Assembly: GCA_002292265.1 (NCBI GenBank)
Contig: DBBQ01000013.1
Span: 6,822-52,361 of the forward strand
Direction: 5' to 3'
From: Flavobacteriaceae bacterium UBA980
GTDB lineage: Bacteria > Bacteroidota > Bacteroidia > Flavobacteriales > Flavobacteriaceae
Length of the DNA stretch: 45,540 bases
Below, piece by piece: positions 7,719-15,647 of the stretch (positions are counted from its first letter, which is position 1; every line of letters starts with the position of its first letter). Position numbers and translations under genes: made by a program. Under the pieces are notes generated by a model. That model was not told the DNA's origin and searched no databases. It saw nothing but the letters and a program-made list of their open reading frames with translations.

Positions 7719-8852
7719 ATGGAAATATCTAAAATTAGACTTTATGAGGTAGTAGTACCAGCCAAAAAGGGAACTATTGAAAGTAGTGAAATAAAAAAGC
7801 CTCTGCATAAATTGTCACAGGGAACAGAAATGGGTTGGTCCATTCAATTTGACGAACTTTCAAAAATTTTAATTTCCATTGAACTCACCAATGGAGTCAT
7901 TGGTTGGGGAGAATGTTATCGAGGCAATACTATGGAGGCAGTGAAGCAAGTGGCCCAAAAGTTTGTCGGGATGTCAATTGAAAATATCATCCGACAACAA
8001 CTTCCCATTCCCTACACACGACTTTATGATGGTTTTGAATGCGCTATTTGGGATTGCTTTGCCCGTTTAAAACAGGTTCGTGTGGTTGATTTGTTGGGAG
8101 GTGCTGTTCGAGAAAAAATTAAAGTAGGGAGCTGGTCCAGTCATAGGACTACAGCCGAAGTGGGGAAAATTGCATCCAATTTTGCTGCCCAGGGGTATGA
8201 CTGCATAAAATTTAAAACAGATTTAGAAGATGATGTTGCGGGTTGGGCAACTGCAATAAAAAGAGCCGCTCCAAATATGAAAATAATTTTTGATCCAAAC
8301 GAACGTTGGATTTCGTCCGCCGAGGTAAAAACCCGAATAAATGCACTCAAAGAAATAGGGAATACACTCTGCATTGAAGATCCAATTCCTCGGTGGAAAA
8401 TTGAAGAATACGCACAAATCAGGAACTACTCCCCCATTCCTGTTGTACTTCACGTTTCACTCCCTTATGTTGATCACGGACAGCGGGTTCATGAAGCCAT
8501 TAGAGCCCTTCAGCATCAAGCTATTGACGGGTTTAATTTCAACTGTGGTTTAGCAAATTTTCAAAAGTTAGATCATATTGCTACTGCTGCTGAATTGCCT
8601 TGTTGGCACGGTTCCGAGATTGATTTAGGAATTATGGAAGCGATGTATTTACATTCCTGTGCAGCAGCTCAATCTTGTGAGTGGCCCAGTGATATTTTTG
8701 GTACCTTGATTCGATCTCACGATTTATTAAAACAATCCATTCGCATAGAACCTCCTTATGCCTTTCTTCCTGAAGGGATAGGCCTAGGTGTTGAACCTGA
8801 TCTGGAGGCTATCAATAAGCATTTAATTAACCAAGCCGAAGTTTTAAATTAA
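7719..8852 (+). CDS. Enolase superfamily, mandelate racemase/muconate lactonizing type
   Basis: 377 residues, usual family length. A capping domain (about 1-130) precedes the barrel. The second-strand KxK acid/base motif is present (CIKFKTD). The first two metal ligands are visible as Asp in IIFDPNE and Glu in CIEDP. At the third ligand position, normally an acidic residue, the sequence reads PVVLHVSLP, so a His may take that place or the third ligand differs. Later barrel strands read DGFNFNCG and CWHGSEIDLGI. These enzymes abstract a proton alpha to a carboxylate, giving dehydration, racemisation or cycloisomerisation. In this operon a sugar-acid or hydroxy-amino-acid dehydratase is plausible but unproven. 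Confidence 0.82.
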   Translation: MEISKIRLYEVVVPAKKGTIESSEIKKPLHKLSQGTEMGWSIQFDELSKILISIELTNGVIGWGECYRGNTMEAVKQVAQKFVGMSIENIIRQQLPIPYTRLYDGFECAIWDCFARLKQVRVVDLLGGAVREKIKVGSWSSHRTTAEVGKIASNFAAQGYDCIKFKTDLEDDVAGWATAIKRAAPNMKIIFDPNERWISSAEVKTRINALKEIGNTLCIEDPIPRWKIEEYAQIRNYSPIPVVLHVSLPYVDHGQRVHEAIRALQHQAIDGFNFNCGLANFQKLDHIATAAELPCWHGSEIDLGIMEAMYLHSCAAAQSCEWPSDIFGTLIRSHDLLKQSIRIEPPYAFLPEGIGLGVEPDLEAINKHLINQAEVLN

Positions 8853-8865
8853 TACCAAAAACACT

Positions 8866-9741
8866 ATGAATCCGTTTGATCAAGACAAAGAAATGGACAA
8901 AGCCCAATTGTGGGATATGTTAGTTGAAAGAGACTCGTTGGCTTTTGTCAATCAGGACTGGGATCTTGTTAAAAATGATTTTGTAGCAGAACATTTTATG
9001 GGAATTCATGCCCATAATGAAAGTAATCCAGATTTGTGGAAAATTAGTTTTCCAAATTTGACCAGCTATCAAAAAGAATGGCTCAAGCAGGCCAAAGACT
9101 TTTCTAATGACAGTTGGACAGAAAAGCCCTACGAGATCCTTCTAAAAGTCACCTATTTGGATGAGATCGAAATTTGTGAAGACAAGGCTATTTTACACAA
9201 AAAATTTTCAGGTTTTGCAGAAAAAACAAACGGAGAAAAAATAACCTTCAGTTGGCAAACTATTTACCGCTGTGTTAAAATCAACGATAAATGGAAAATT
9301 TCTGGATTTACAGGTTATCTCCCCTTGAATGTTAAAAAAGGAAACCTTGTCCAAACCCCGGCAAAGTTAGTTCCTATTGGGGCAAATCAACATCTTACTG
9401 CTGGACCCTATTCTCCTGTACTTAATGTAAACAGCACTCAACTAGTTGTTATTTCGGGCCAAGCAGCCATTGAAAAAAGCGGTCAAATTATTGGGGATAA
9501 CGTGGAGGAACAAACAGAATTAACCCTACGCAATTGTCAAAAACAACTGCTTGCTGCGGGTGCTTCATTCGGGGATGTTTTTAAGGTAAACGTATATCTG
9601 AAAGACATTCAAGATTGGGAACGATTCAATTCGGTTTATATCCACTATTTCACAGAACCTAAACCAGTGAGAACTGCCGTAGAAACGGGTTTGATTGAAG
9701 GACTTTTGGTTGAGATTGAAATGTGGGCAACAAAAAATTAA
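8866..9741 (+). CDS. Fusion: NTF2/SnoaL-like domain + RidA domain
   Basis: 291 residues in two parts. The N-terminal half (about 1-155) resembles an NTF2/SnoaL-like cone fold: an early helix (DKAQLWDMLVERDSLAFVNQ), long beta strands, and an end in WKISGFTGYLPL. The C-terminal half (about 165-291) is a complete RidA/YjgF domain with GPYSP, VISGQA, the NCQKQLLAAGASFGDV helix and Arg at about 269 in PVRTAV, the residue that binds the substrate carboxylate in imine deaminases. RidA proteins hydrolyse reactive enamines and imines to ketones and ammonia. The fusion suggests capture of an unstable pathway intermediate. The NTF2-like assignment is the weaker half. Neighbours lie 13 bases before and 3 bases after. 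Confidence 0.78.
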   Translation: MNPFDQDKEMDKAQLWDMLVERDSLAFVNQDWDLVKNDFVAEHFMGIHAHNESNPDLWKISFPNLTSYQKEWLKQAKDFSNDSWTEKPYEILLKVTYLDEIEICEDKAILHKKFSGFAEKTNGEKITFSWQTIYRCVKINDKWKISGFTGYLPLNVKKGNLVQTPAKLVPIGANQHLTAGPYSPVLNVNSTQLVVISGQAAIEKSGQIIGDNVEEQTELTLRNCQKQLLAAGASFGDVFKVNVYLKDIQDWERFNSVYIHYFTEPKPVRTAVETGLIEGLLVEIEMWATKN

Positions 9742-9744
9742 ATT

Positions 9745-10494
9745 ATGGTTTGGGATCAACTCACCACCGGAGAAACGGAAAAAATTAACAAAGCACTACC
9801 TGTTGTTATTTTATTATGCGCAACAGAACAACACGGTCCACACCTCCCCTTATCTACCGACAGAAACATAGGGGAGCATTTTCTTCAAAAACTAAATCGA
9901 ATATTAGAAAACGAGGTTGTTCTCCTTCCTACGATTCCCATCGGATGCTCAGAACACCACATGGATTTTAGCGGCTCGCTCACCTTCAAACACACCACTT
10001 TTAAAATTCTTGTTGAAGAAATGGTCGATTCAATGTGTGTTCATGGATTTACTAATTTTCTATTTCTTAATAGCCACGGTGGTAATCAAGGCATTGGGCA
10101 AGTCATTTTAGAAACACTCGGAAACAAATATCCGAAGTGTCAATTCAGTTTAATTACGTGGTGGAAAATAGCGAGTAATGAATTGAAAAAAATGAATCAC
10201 TCTGGTCCTGGCGGTACAGGTCATGCTGGTGAGTTTGAAACCAGCTTAATGCTTCACATTGCTCCAGAATTGGTCCGAGAACAACACATAAAGCCCCCTT
10301 CTAATCAGCGGTTTGACCCCTTGGTTGGAGACATGATAAACAGCCCTCAATTTTCTTATTTCCAAACCATTAAAGAAGTTTCAGCCAACGGAGTGGTGGG
10401 TAATCCAAGCCTAGCCTCAAAGGAAAATGGGGAAAAGATTTCTCAAATTATCACCTCAAAATTGGTTGATATCATAAAATCCCAACTGATTTGA
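9745..10494 (+). CDS. Creatininase-family amidohydrolase
   Basis: 249 residues. The metal-binding signature E28-x-H30 ... D39 (TEQHGPHLPLSTD) has the same spacing as Glu34, His36 and Asp45 of creatininase. It is followed by NSHGGN and by HAGEFETS. The NxHGGN form lacks the Glu that creatininase has in NGHYEN, so it resembles the non-creatininase members such as ArfB- and MftE-type proteins. It would hydrolyse an amide, lactam or formamide bond. Beside a RidA domain it hints that the imported compound contains nitrogen in a ring or amide. The stop overlaps the next start (TTGA), implying translational coupling. Confidence 0.85.
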   Translation: MVWDQLTTGETEKINKALPVVILLCATEQHGPHLPLSTDRNIGEHFLQKLNRILENEVVLLPTIPIGCSEHHMDFSGSLTFKHTTFKILVEEMVDSMCVHGFTNFLFLNSHGGNQGIGQVILETLGNKYPKCQFSLITWWKIASNELKKMNHSGPGGTGHAGEFETSLMLHIAPELVREQHIKPPSNQRFDPLVGDMINSPQFSYFQTIKEVSANGVVGNPSLASKENGEKISQIITSKLVDIIKSQLI

Positions 10495-11960
10495 CAAATT
10501 TTGATTTTTTTATTGATGGTCCAATCGTACTCATTTATTTCTGTATCATCTTTTTTATTGGTATTTGGTTACGAAAATACGTTTCCAATGTAGAACATTT
10601 TTTGGTGGCTAACAGAGGGGTTGATGTTTATCTTGGTATTGCCAGTTTAGCCGCCACAGAGTTTGGAATAGCCACATGTATGGCTAATGCTGAGTTAGGC
10701 TTTAAATATGGTTTAAAGGGAATCATCCCTGGGATTGCACTGGGTGGGTCAATGCTGATAGTGGGGCTAACAGGATTTTGTATCGAACCGTTGAGAAATA
10801 TGGCAGTGATAACCATACCCGAGCTTTTTGAAAGAAAATTTGGAAAAAAAATTAGATGGGCAAGTGGGCTGGTTATCCTCGTTGGTGGACTGCTCAACAT
10901 GGGTTTATTTCTCCGTCAAGCAGGTAATTTTTTAAGCATAACCATGGGTATTGGAGAAGGTTATTTAGAACTTCTGATGACAGTCATCTTACTTTTTGTT
11001 GGATGCTACACTGTTATAGGTGGAATGGTTTCCGTTTTAGTCACGGATTATATTCAATTTATTTTGATGTGTTTAGGATTGGTATCCATTACCACAGTGC
11101 TTATCTACCAGTTCGGTTGGAAATCTATTTTAGACCAAAGTACAGCATATCTTGGTCCAGACAGCTTGAACCTTAAACTCAATGTAGTCTATACCTTGGA
11201 TCGATTGATATTAGATATTTTAGTGGCTTTTGCTTCTGTGTTAACCTGGCAAACCATGATTTCAAGAGTGCTTTCTGCCAAGGATAGCTCTACTGCAAAA
11301 AAAATTTATAGAGCAACCTCACCCTATATGCTAATGCGCTTTGTTATCCCTGTTTTCCTAGGTATTAGTGCGCTGTACTTTTTTGGACCTCAAAGCTATG
11401 GAAATGGAAAAGAAATTTTAGCTATGCCAAATATGATTGCCCAACTCATCCCAGTAGGTTTGATTGGTATCGTTATAGCCTCAATGCTGGCCGCCGATAT
11501 GTCTACAAATTCTTCATACTTAATTGCCTGGTCATCTGTTATTTATAACGATCTTTTAGCGCCCATTCACAAAAATAAATGGTCTTCTAAAAAGGGCTTG
11601 TTTTATAATCGAATGATCATTTGTTGCATCGGTGTATTTCTTTTGCTTTATGGTTTGTGGTATCCCTTAAGTGATGATTTATGGGTATACATGCAAGTTA
11701 CGGGCACCATCTATCTGTCTAGTATGAGTGTGTTGTTAATTGCCTGTTGTTATTTTAAAAATGCAAGCGCTTTTGGAGCAGGAATATCGATTATCATAGG
11801 GGCACTAATTCCGGTATCCTATTTATTTCTTCAGGACTTATCATTTTCCTCAACCCTGGTCAAAAACATTGGCCCTTACCGGTTTGGGGTTCTCAGTTTC
11901 CTTCTGAGCGCCTTAGGAATGTTCATCGGTTCGTTAATCACCAAATTTAAATCAAAATGA
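10491..11960 (+). CDS. Sodium:solute symporter (SSS family)
   Basis: 489 residues with about 12-13 hydrophobic segments in the inner membrane. SSS hallmarks are a first helix followed by VEHFLVANRGV and the small-residue stretch SLAATEFGIATCMANAELG, in the place of the sodium- and substrate-binding helix. The start is TTG 10491, overlapping the creatininase-family stop TGA (10492-10494). No ATG exists before the first membrane helix, so this start is well supported. It imports a substrate with sodium. Being inside the operon, it very likely carries the compound that the enzymes degrade. Its stop overlaps the ATG of a tiny membrane gene. Confidence 0.92.
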   Translation: MTNFDFFIDGPIVLIYFCIIFFIGIWLRKYVSNVEHFLVANRGVDVYLGIASLAATEFGIATCMANAELGFKYGLKGIIPGIALGGSMLIVGLTGFCIEPLRNMAVITIPELFERKFGKKIRWASGLVILVGGLLNMGLFLRQAGNFLSITMGIGEGYLELLMTVILLFVGCYTVIGGMVSVLVTDYIQFILMCLGLVSITTVLIYQFGWKSILDQSTAYLGPDSLNLKLNVVYTLDRLILDILVAFASVLTWQTMISRVLSAKDSSTAKKIYRATSPYMLMRFVIPVFLGISALYFFGPQSYGNGKEILAMPNMIAQLIPVGLIGIVIASMLAADMSTNSSYLIAWSSVIYNDLLAPIHKNKWSSKKGLFYNRMIICCIGVFLLLYGLWYPLSDDLWVYMQVTGTIYLSSMSVLLIACCYFKNASAFGAGISIIIGALIPVSYLFLQDLSFSSTLVKNIGPYRFGVLSFLLSALGMFIGSLITKFKSK

Positions 11961-12085
11961 AATACCCCTTTTGGACCCTTTTTTTTATTCTCAGTTATGG
12001 TTGGTATGTTTTTGTGACAATCATGGTCGCCATAAGGGGTTTTAGGAACATAAAAAACTTAATCGAATCAATTGACAAAAAATAG
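11957..12085 (+). CDS. 42-residue membrane protein, symporter small accessory type
   Basis: ATG 11957 overlaps the symporter stop (ATGA), and the frame ends at TAG 12083-12085. It has one hydrophobic helix (about residues 6-26, LFFILSYGWYVFVTIMV) and a short basic cytoplasmic tail ending in IESIDKK. Tiny single-helix proteins encoded directly after SSS transporters are a recognised but little-studied class of symporter accessory proteins; size, topology and coupling all match. Its role (assembly, stability or gating) cannot be told from sequence. It is the last gene of the operon. Confidence 0.7.
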   Translation: MKYPFWTLFFILSYGWYVFVTIMVAIRGFRNIKNLIESIDKK

Positions 12086-12247
12086 TTTTAGTACTTTGCT
12101 ATTTCTTATTAAGTGATAATAACCCTACCAAATAGAGGTTTTTCTTTTACACCAATTGAGAAAATCCAAATCCATCGCTACAAAAAAAACCCTCGATCAA
12201 AAGGGGCTTTAGGTAGACCATAAAAAATATGTCTGGTTTAACTCTAT

Positions 12248-12267
12248 TTTTACTTCGCGAAGTAAAA
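12248..12267. terminator. 20-base perfect palindrome between convergent genes
   Basis: ttttacttcgcgaagtaaaa is fully self-complementary. As RNA it gives an 8-pair, mostly A-U stem around CGCG on either strand. It lies between the end of the catabolic operon and the end of the convergent secreted-protein gene, the right place for a bidirectional terminator. A regulator site is an alternative. The rest of 12086-12324 contains a weak AACC/GGTT hairpin with a T tract at 12121-12143 and no gene. Confidence 0.4.
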
Positions 12268-12324
12268 CTTTCCTGTTGTTTGGTTTATTCCTCCTATGAA
12301 CATCAATATTTCATCTTCATGTGT

Positions 12325-13044
12325 TTATACAGTTGACCAAAATTTTTTCTCGTTTTCACCCATATCCTTGGCGACATCATAGCTGCTTGCTTTTTCGAAA
12401 GAAGCAAAATTATCCCAGCTGTCGAAAAAGGTATAAACATGAATATGATCACCTTCACCGTACAAATGCCAAGATCCTGTAATGGCTTCTACAAAGCCAC
12501 TTTCTTGTTTGTTTTTAAATTCACCTTTTTTCCAAGCATCAAAAAACTGATCTTGCATCCCTTCTTTAATTTTAAATTTAGAGAGTGTTGTAATTTTTTT
12601 CTTGGTCCAATCAGCTGTTTGAAAATTCCAACTCATCTCAGGATTTGCCATTCGTATTTGGTCGTAGTGATTATAATAAATCGTTCTATTGTACTTTCGG
12701 TATTCCTTCGTCAATGCTTCTTTCTCTTTTTTGGTAAGTTTTAGTGCATCAACATTTTTCTTAAGTGCTGCCGCGGCAATTGAGCCGTCTTTTTCAAGAT
12801 CTGAAACGCTATCATAAAAATCGTAAGAAACATAGGTGTAGTTTTCAGCATGAACATGAGCAAAAACTCCTCCTCCACGTAATAAGCGATCATCAGAAGA
12901 TGAAAGGTCAGTAAACTTTTGATGCGAGCGAATAAATTGAGCCGCTTCTTCTCTTGGAACTTTATAATAAGCAATGCTAGCGATAGACTGTGCCATTATG
13001 GAGCTTACAAAGAACAACACTAAAACTGTAAAAATAATTTTCAT
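12325..13044 (-). CDS. Secreted protein of unknown function
   Basis: 239 residues with a clear Sec signal peptide (MKIIFTVLVLFFVSSIMA, cleavage near AQS). The mature part seems to hold two similar alpha/beta halves: the first reads SIASIAYYKVPREEAAQFI, the second TTLSKFKIKEGMQDQFFDAW. Each is an edge strand followed by a helix, reminiscent of the dimeric alpha-beta barrel (antibiotic-monooxygenase-like) fold. No catalytic residues are recognisable. It is convergent with the catabolic operon and divergent from the PLP enzyme. I do not recognise a named family. Confidence 0.55.
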   Translation of the reverse strand: MKIIFTVLVLFFVSSIMAQSIASIAYYKVPREEAAQFIRSHQKFTDLSSSDDRLLRGGGVFAHVHAENYTYVSYDFYDSVSDLEKDGSIAAAALKKNVDALKLTKKEKEALTKEYRKYNRTIYYNHYDQIRMANPEMSWNFQTADWTKKKITTLSKFKIKEGMQDQFFDAWKKGEFKNKQESGFVEAITGSWHLYGEGDHIHVYTFFDSWDNFASFEKASSYDVAKDMGENEKKFWSTV

Positions 13045-13115
13045 TATCTTAACCTAGTGAATTTTCCTCTACGCTTTGTATGCGCAAAATAGGAATCGAC
13101 CTTGAATGTTCATTG

Positions 13116-13142
13116 TTATGCAGAGCCAAGTCGAAGCATGAT
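13116..13142. repeat. REP-like intergenic palindrome
   Basis: The stretch ttatgcagagccaagtcg then aagcatga has terminal arms TTATGC / GCATGA. It contains the AGTCGAAGCATGA wording seen in the dispersed REP-like elements of many Bacteroidota and other bacteria (variants of 'tcatgctgagc...gtcgaagcatga'). It sits in the divergent space between two genes. I see no second copy in the window, so the assignment rests on recollection of the consensus. Confidence 0.3.
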
Positions 13143-13169
13143 CTTTTGAAAAACAATAAGAAGCAATAC

Positions 13170-14432
13170 ATGAAAAAAAGAGCATTTATAAAAAACCTAG
13201 GAGCGATAAGCCTGCTTCCTTTTAGCGAAAACTTCTTCAATTCCGCAGAAAACCTTTCCTCAGATCTTCCAGACACCTCAACGTTTTCTGAGGATGAAAT
13301 TTGGCAAGTGATCCGAACTCAGTATGAACTTCACCCTGATTTCATCAACTTGGAGAGTGGGTATTACAATATTATCCCAAAACCGACTCTCGCTAAACAA
13401 ATAGAACACCTAAAACGAGTCAACCTGGAAGGTTCTTATTATATGAGAGAACACCGTTTTAAGGACAAAGACACAGTCACAGCAGCCTTGGCAGACTTTG
13501 TAGGCTGTACTGCTGAAAATCTGGTCGTAACTCGAAACACCACTGAATCTTTAGATCTGGTTATAAGCGGTTTTCCCTGGAAGAAAGGAGATGAAGCTAT
13601 TTACGCAGTGCAAGATTACGGTGCTATGCAAGTCATGTTTGAACAAGTGGAAAAACGACACGGCGTAGGTCTTCGAAAAGTCTCCGTTCCAAACCACCCA
13701 AAAAACGATGAAGAAATCGTAGCGCTGTACGAAAAGCAAATTACACCCCAAACCAAACTGATCCTGATCAGTCATATGATCAATATTACAGGACATATTT
13801 TACCAGTCAAAAAGATTTGTCAAATGGCACACCGCTATGGGGCTCAAGTGCTAGTAGATGGCGCGCATTGTATTGGACATTTTGATTTTAAAATAGCAGA
13901 TTTGGACTGCGATTATTATGGGTCCAGTCTTCATAAGTGGCTTGCTACGCCTCTGGGCGCAGGGCTTTTATACGTCAAATCAGAACATATTTCCACTCTT
14001 TGGCCGCTACTTGCAGATCACGAGCAAGATCCTACTAAAATTCGAAGGCTCAGCCATACAGGCACCCATCCTGTGGCTACTGACATGACCATAGTCGATG
14101 CCATTTCGTATCTCAACTGGATCGGGGTGGAGCGCAAAGAAACCCGTTTGCGCTATCTAAAAACCTATTGGCAACAGGCGCTAAAAGACACTCCAAATAT
14201 TGTGATCAATACTTCATTTGACCCGCAGCGCAGCTGTGGTATCGGAAATGTAGGACTCCAAAACATGAAGTCCGCCACCCTTGCCAAACGCCTTTTTAAA
14301 GAATTTAAAGTCTTTACCGTCGCCATAGACTATGCCAATGTAAAGGGATGTCGAATTTCTCCAAATGTATTTACTACCAAAGAAGAATTGGATACTTTTA
14401 TAGATGCAATGAAAAAACTTAGCACTAGTTAA
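13170..14432 (+). CDS. Exported class V aminotransferase-fold PLP enzyme
   Basis: 420 residues from ATG 13170 (MKKRAFIKNLGAISLLPFSE). An earlier in-frame ATG at 13080 would add 30 unconvincing residues, partly from the REP-like palindrome. The leader resembles the short export leaders that precede secreted class V enzymes in Bacteroidota, though it lacks a twin arginine. The fold motifs are clear: DGAHCIGHFDF (PLP-ring Asp), and the Schiff-base Lys in GSSLHKWLATPLGAG. Relatives include isopenicillin N epimerase and cysteine desulfurase-like proteins. The substrate is unknown. The downstream lipoprotein begins 15 bases later in the same reading frame. Confidence 0.82.
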   Translation: MKKRAFIKNLGAISLLPFSENFFNSAENLSSDLPDTSTFSEDEIWQVIRTQYELHPDFINLESGYYNIIPKPTLAKQIEHLKRVNLEGSYYMREHRFKDKDTVTAALADFVGCTAENLVVTRNTTESLDLVISGFPWKKGDEAIYAVQDYGAMQVMFEQVEKRHGVGLRKVSVPNHPKNDEEIVALYEKQITPQTKLILISHMINITGHILPVKKICQMAHRYGAQVLVDGAHCIGHFDFKIADLDCDYYGSSLHKWLATPLGAGLLYVKSEHISTLWPLLADHEQDPTKIRRLSHTGTHPVATDMTIVDAISYLNWIGVERKETRLRYLKTYWQQALKDTPNIVINTSFDPQRSCGIGNVGLQNMKSATLAKRLFKEFKVFTVAIDYANVKGCRISPNVFTTKEELDTFIDAMKKLSTS

Positions 14433-14447
14433 CCTAAATTTACCCCT

Positions 14448-14687
14448 ATAAAAACCTCCTACTTTATCCCGTTACTTATTGTATTTCTTTTAGTTGCCTG
14501 TATTCAAAACACTGAAATAGAAGAAGAAACACAATGTATAGACGAATCATTAATCGATGAAACAGCAGCCTGTTATTTAATTTATGTTCCGGTATGTGGA
14601 TGCGATGGAACGACTTATTCCAACGATTGTGTCGCTACGATCAATGGAGTTTTAACTTTTGAAGAAGGAGCTTGCGAAGAAGAATAA
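14448..14687 (+). CDS. Kazal-type domain lipoprotein, ATA at the expected start
   Basis: A 79-residue protein missed because it has no ATG, GTG or TTG. Its signal peptide, IKTSYFIPLLIVFLLVAC, ends in a lipobox (LVAC) and begins with ATA where a start is expected. The mature part has the Kazal serine-protease-inhibitor pattern: C-x11-C, then YVPVCGCDGTTYSNDC, then C after ATINGVLTFEEGA. Such lipoproteins are widespread in Flavobacteriaceae and would be surface or periplasmic, perhaps guarding against proteases. The frame is the same as that of the preceding aminotransferase, directly after its TAA, so readthrough is a formal alternative. It ends 2 bases before the pterin dehydratase start. Confidence 0.72.
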   Translation: MKTSYFIPLLIVFLLVACIQNTEIEEETQCIDESLIDETAACYLIYVPVCGCDGTTYSNDCVATINGVLTFEEGACEEE

Positions 14688-14689
14688 AT

Positions 14690-14980
14690 ATGACAGCATT
14701 TAAAGAATCAGAAATCCAAAGTCAATTACCTCAAATCCCAAACTGGAGCTATCAAAACGGATTTTTGGAGCGTCAAATTCAATTTTCCAGTTTTACAAAA
14801 GCGATCGCTTTTTTAAATCGTGTTGCTACACTTTCAGAGGAGCAACACCACCATCCGGTGTTGACCAACAACTACAACAACCTCCTAATCCAATTGAATA
14901 CTCACGACGTAAACGGTATATCGGAAAAAGATTTTACGTTAGCTAAAGCAATTGACAGAATAGAACTTACAACTGGGTAA
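14690..14980 (+). CDS. 4a-hydroxytetrahydrobiopterin dehydratase (PCD)
   Basis: 96 residues, typical pterin-4a-carbinolamine dehydratase length. The family signature is present as EEQHHHPVLTNNYNNLLIQL, followed by THDVNGISEKDFTLAKAID. The enzyme regenerates the pterin cofactor used by phenylalanine hydroxylase. ATG 14690 is preferred to TTG 14672 because the latter would extend into the Kazal gene. It probably shares a transcript with the Kazal lipoprotein. The last 14 bases overlap the 3' end of the convergent DUF1080 gene. Confidence 0.92.
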   Translation: MTAFKESEIQSQLPQIPNWSYQNGFLERQIQFSSFTKAIAFLNRVATLSEEQHHHPVLTNNYNNLLIQLNTHDVNGISEKDFTLAKAIDRIELTTG

Positions 14981-15557
14981 CTACTAAATTTTTCCAACGG
15001 ACCTTAATTCCTCCTCCATCGTGTATTTGTAAAGCGATAGACCCTTTTCCTTGACCTATTTTTTCATCTTTTAAAGTGATCATCGGAGTCCCGTTGAGCC
15101 AGCTCTCAATTTGATCTCCAACAACACGAATTCGCATCGTGTTCCACTCCCCCATCTTGAGCGCTTTATCTTTTTCTTTTTCAGGCTTAATCAGCCATCC
15201 CCGACCGTAGGATTCATACACTCCTCCTGTATCATATCCCGGTGGAGCGACTTCAACTTGCCAACCACTCACTTTAGTGCCCTCCACTGTAGAGCGTATA
15301 AAAACGCCACTGTTTCCATTTGCTTCTTGCTTAAATTCAAGGGTCAGGTCAAAATTGTCGTAGTACTTTGTTGTGGACAAATAGCCATAGGCTTTGTCAG
15401 GTCCGCTTTCGCATACCAGAAGACCGTTCTCAACATACCAAAGTTCAGTTCCATGAATATTCCATCCCTCCAAGTCTTTACCATTAAATAAAGATTCCTG
15501 AGCAACTAATGGAAATGAAATGAAAAGACTGAATAGAAATAAGAAAAATATTTTCAT
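14967..15557 (-). CDS. Secreted DUF1080 protein (3-keto-disaccharide hydrolase domain)
   Basis: 196 residues with a signal peptide (MKIFFLFLFSLFISFPLVAQ). The single domain shows the standard DUF1080 landmarks: LFNGKDLEGWNIHG, the FDLTLEFKQEANGNSGVFIRS core, GWQVEVAPPG, GEWNTMRIRVVGDQIESWLNG and GSIALQIHDGGGIKVRWKNL. Family members are lectin-like jelly-roll proteins linked to polysaccharide or 3-keto-sugar breakdown. An exact TAnnTTTG box (TATTTTTG, reverse strand 15625-15618) lies about 60 bases upstream of the ATG. It converges on and slightly overlaps the pterin dehydratase gene. Confidence 0.88.
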   Translation of the reverse strand: MKIFFLFLFSLFISFPLVAQESLFNGKDLEGWNIHGTELWYVENGLLVCESGPDKAYGYLSTTKYYDNFDLTLEFKQEANGNSGVFIRSTVEGTKVSGWQVEVAPPGYDTGGVYESYGRGWLIKPEKEKDKALKMGEWNTMRIRVVGDQIESWLNGTPMITLKDEKIGQGKGSIALQIHDGGGIKVRWKNLVVTQL

Positions 15558-15647
15558 CGTTTACAAGTTTTTTTCCAAGATATAGAATTTTCTCAAAGTG
15601 TAAAGTTGTTTTTAACTCAAAAATAATATCTTCAAACAAAAAAATTG

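Noticed and set aside
12121..12143. AACC/GGTT hairpin with a T tract after the catabolic operon
   Set aside because: Only four pairs hold before mismatches; mentioned with the nearby palindrome but not called separately.
13080..13169. Upstream ATG 13080 for the PLP enzyme
   Set aside because: The added 30 residues run through the REP-like palindrome and would bury the export leader.
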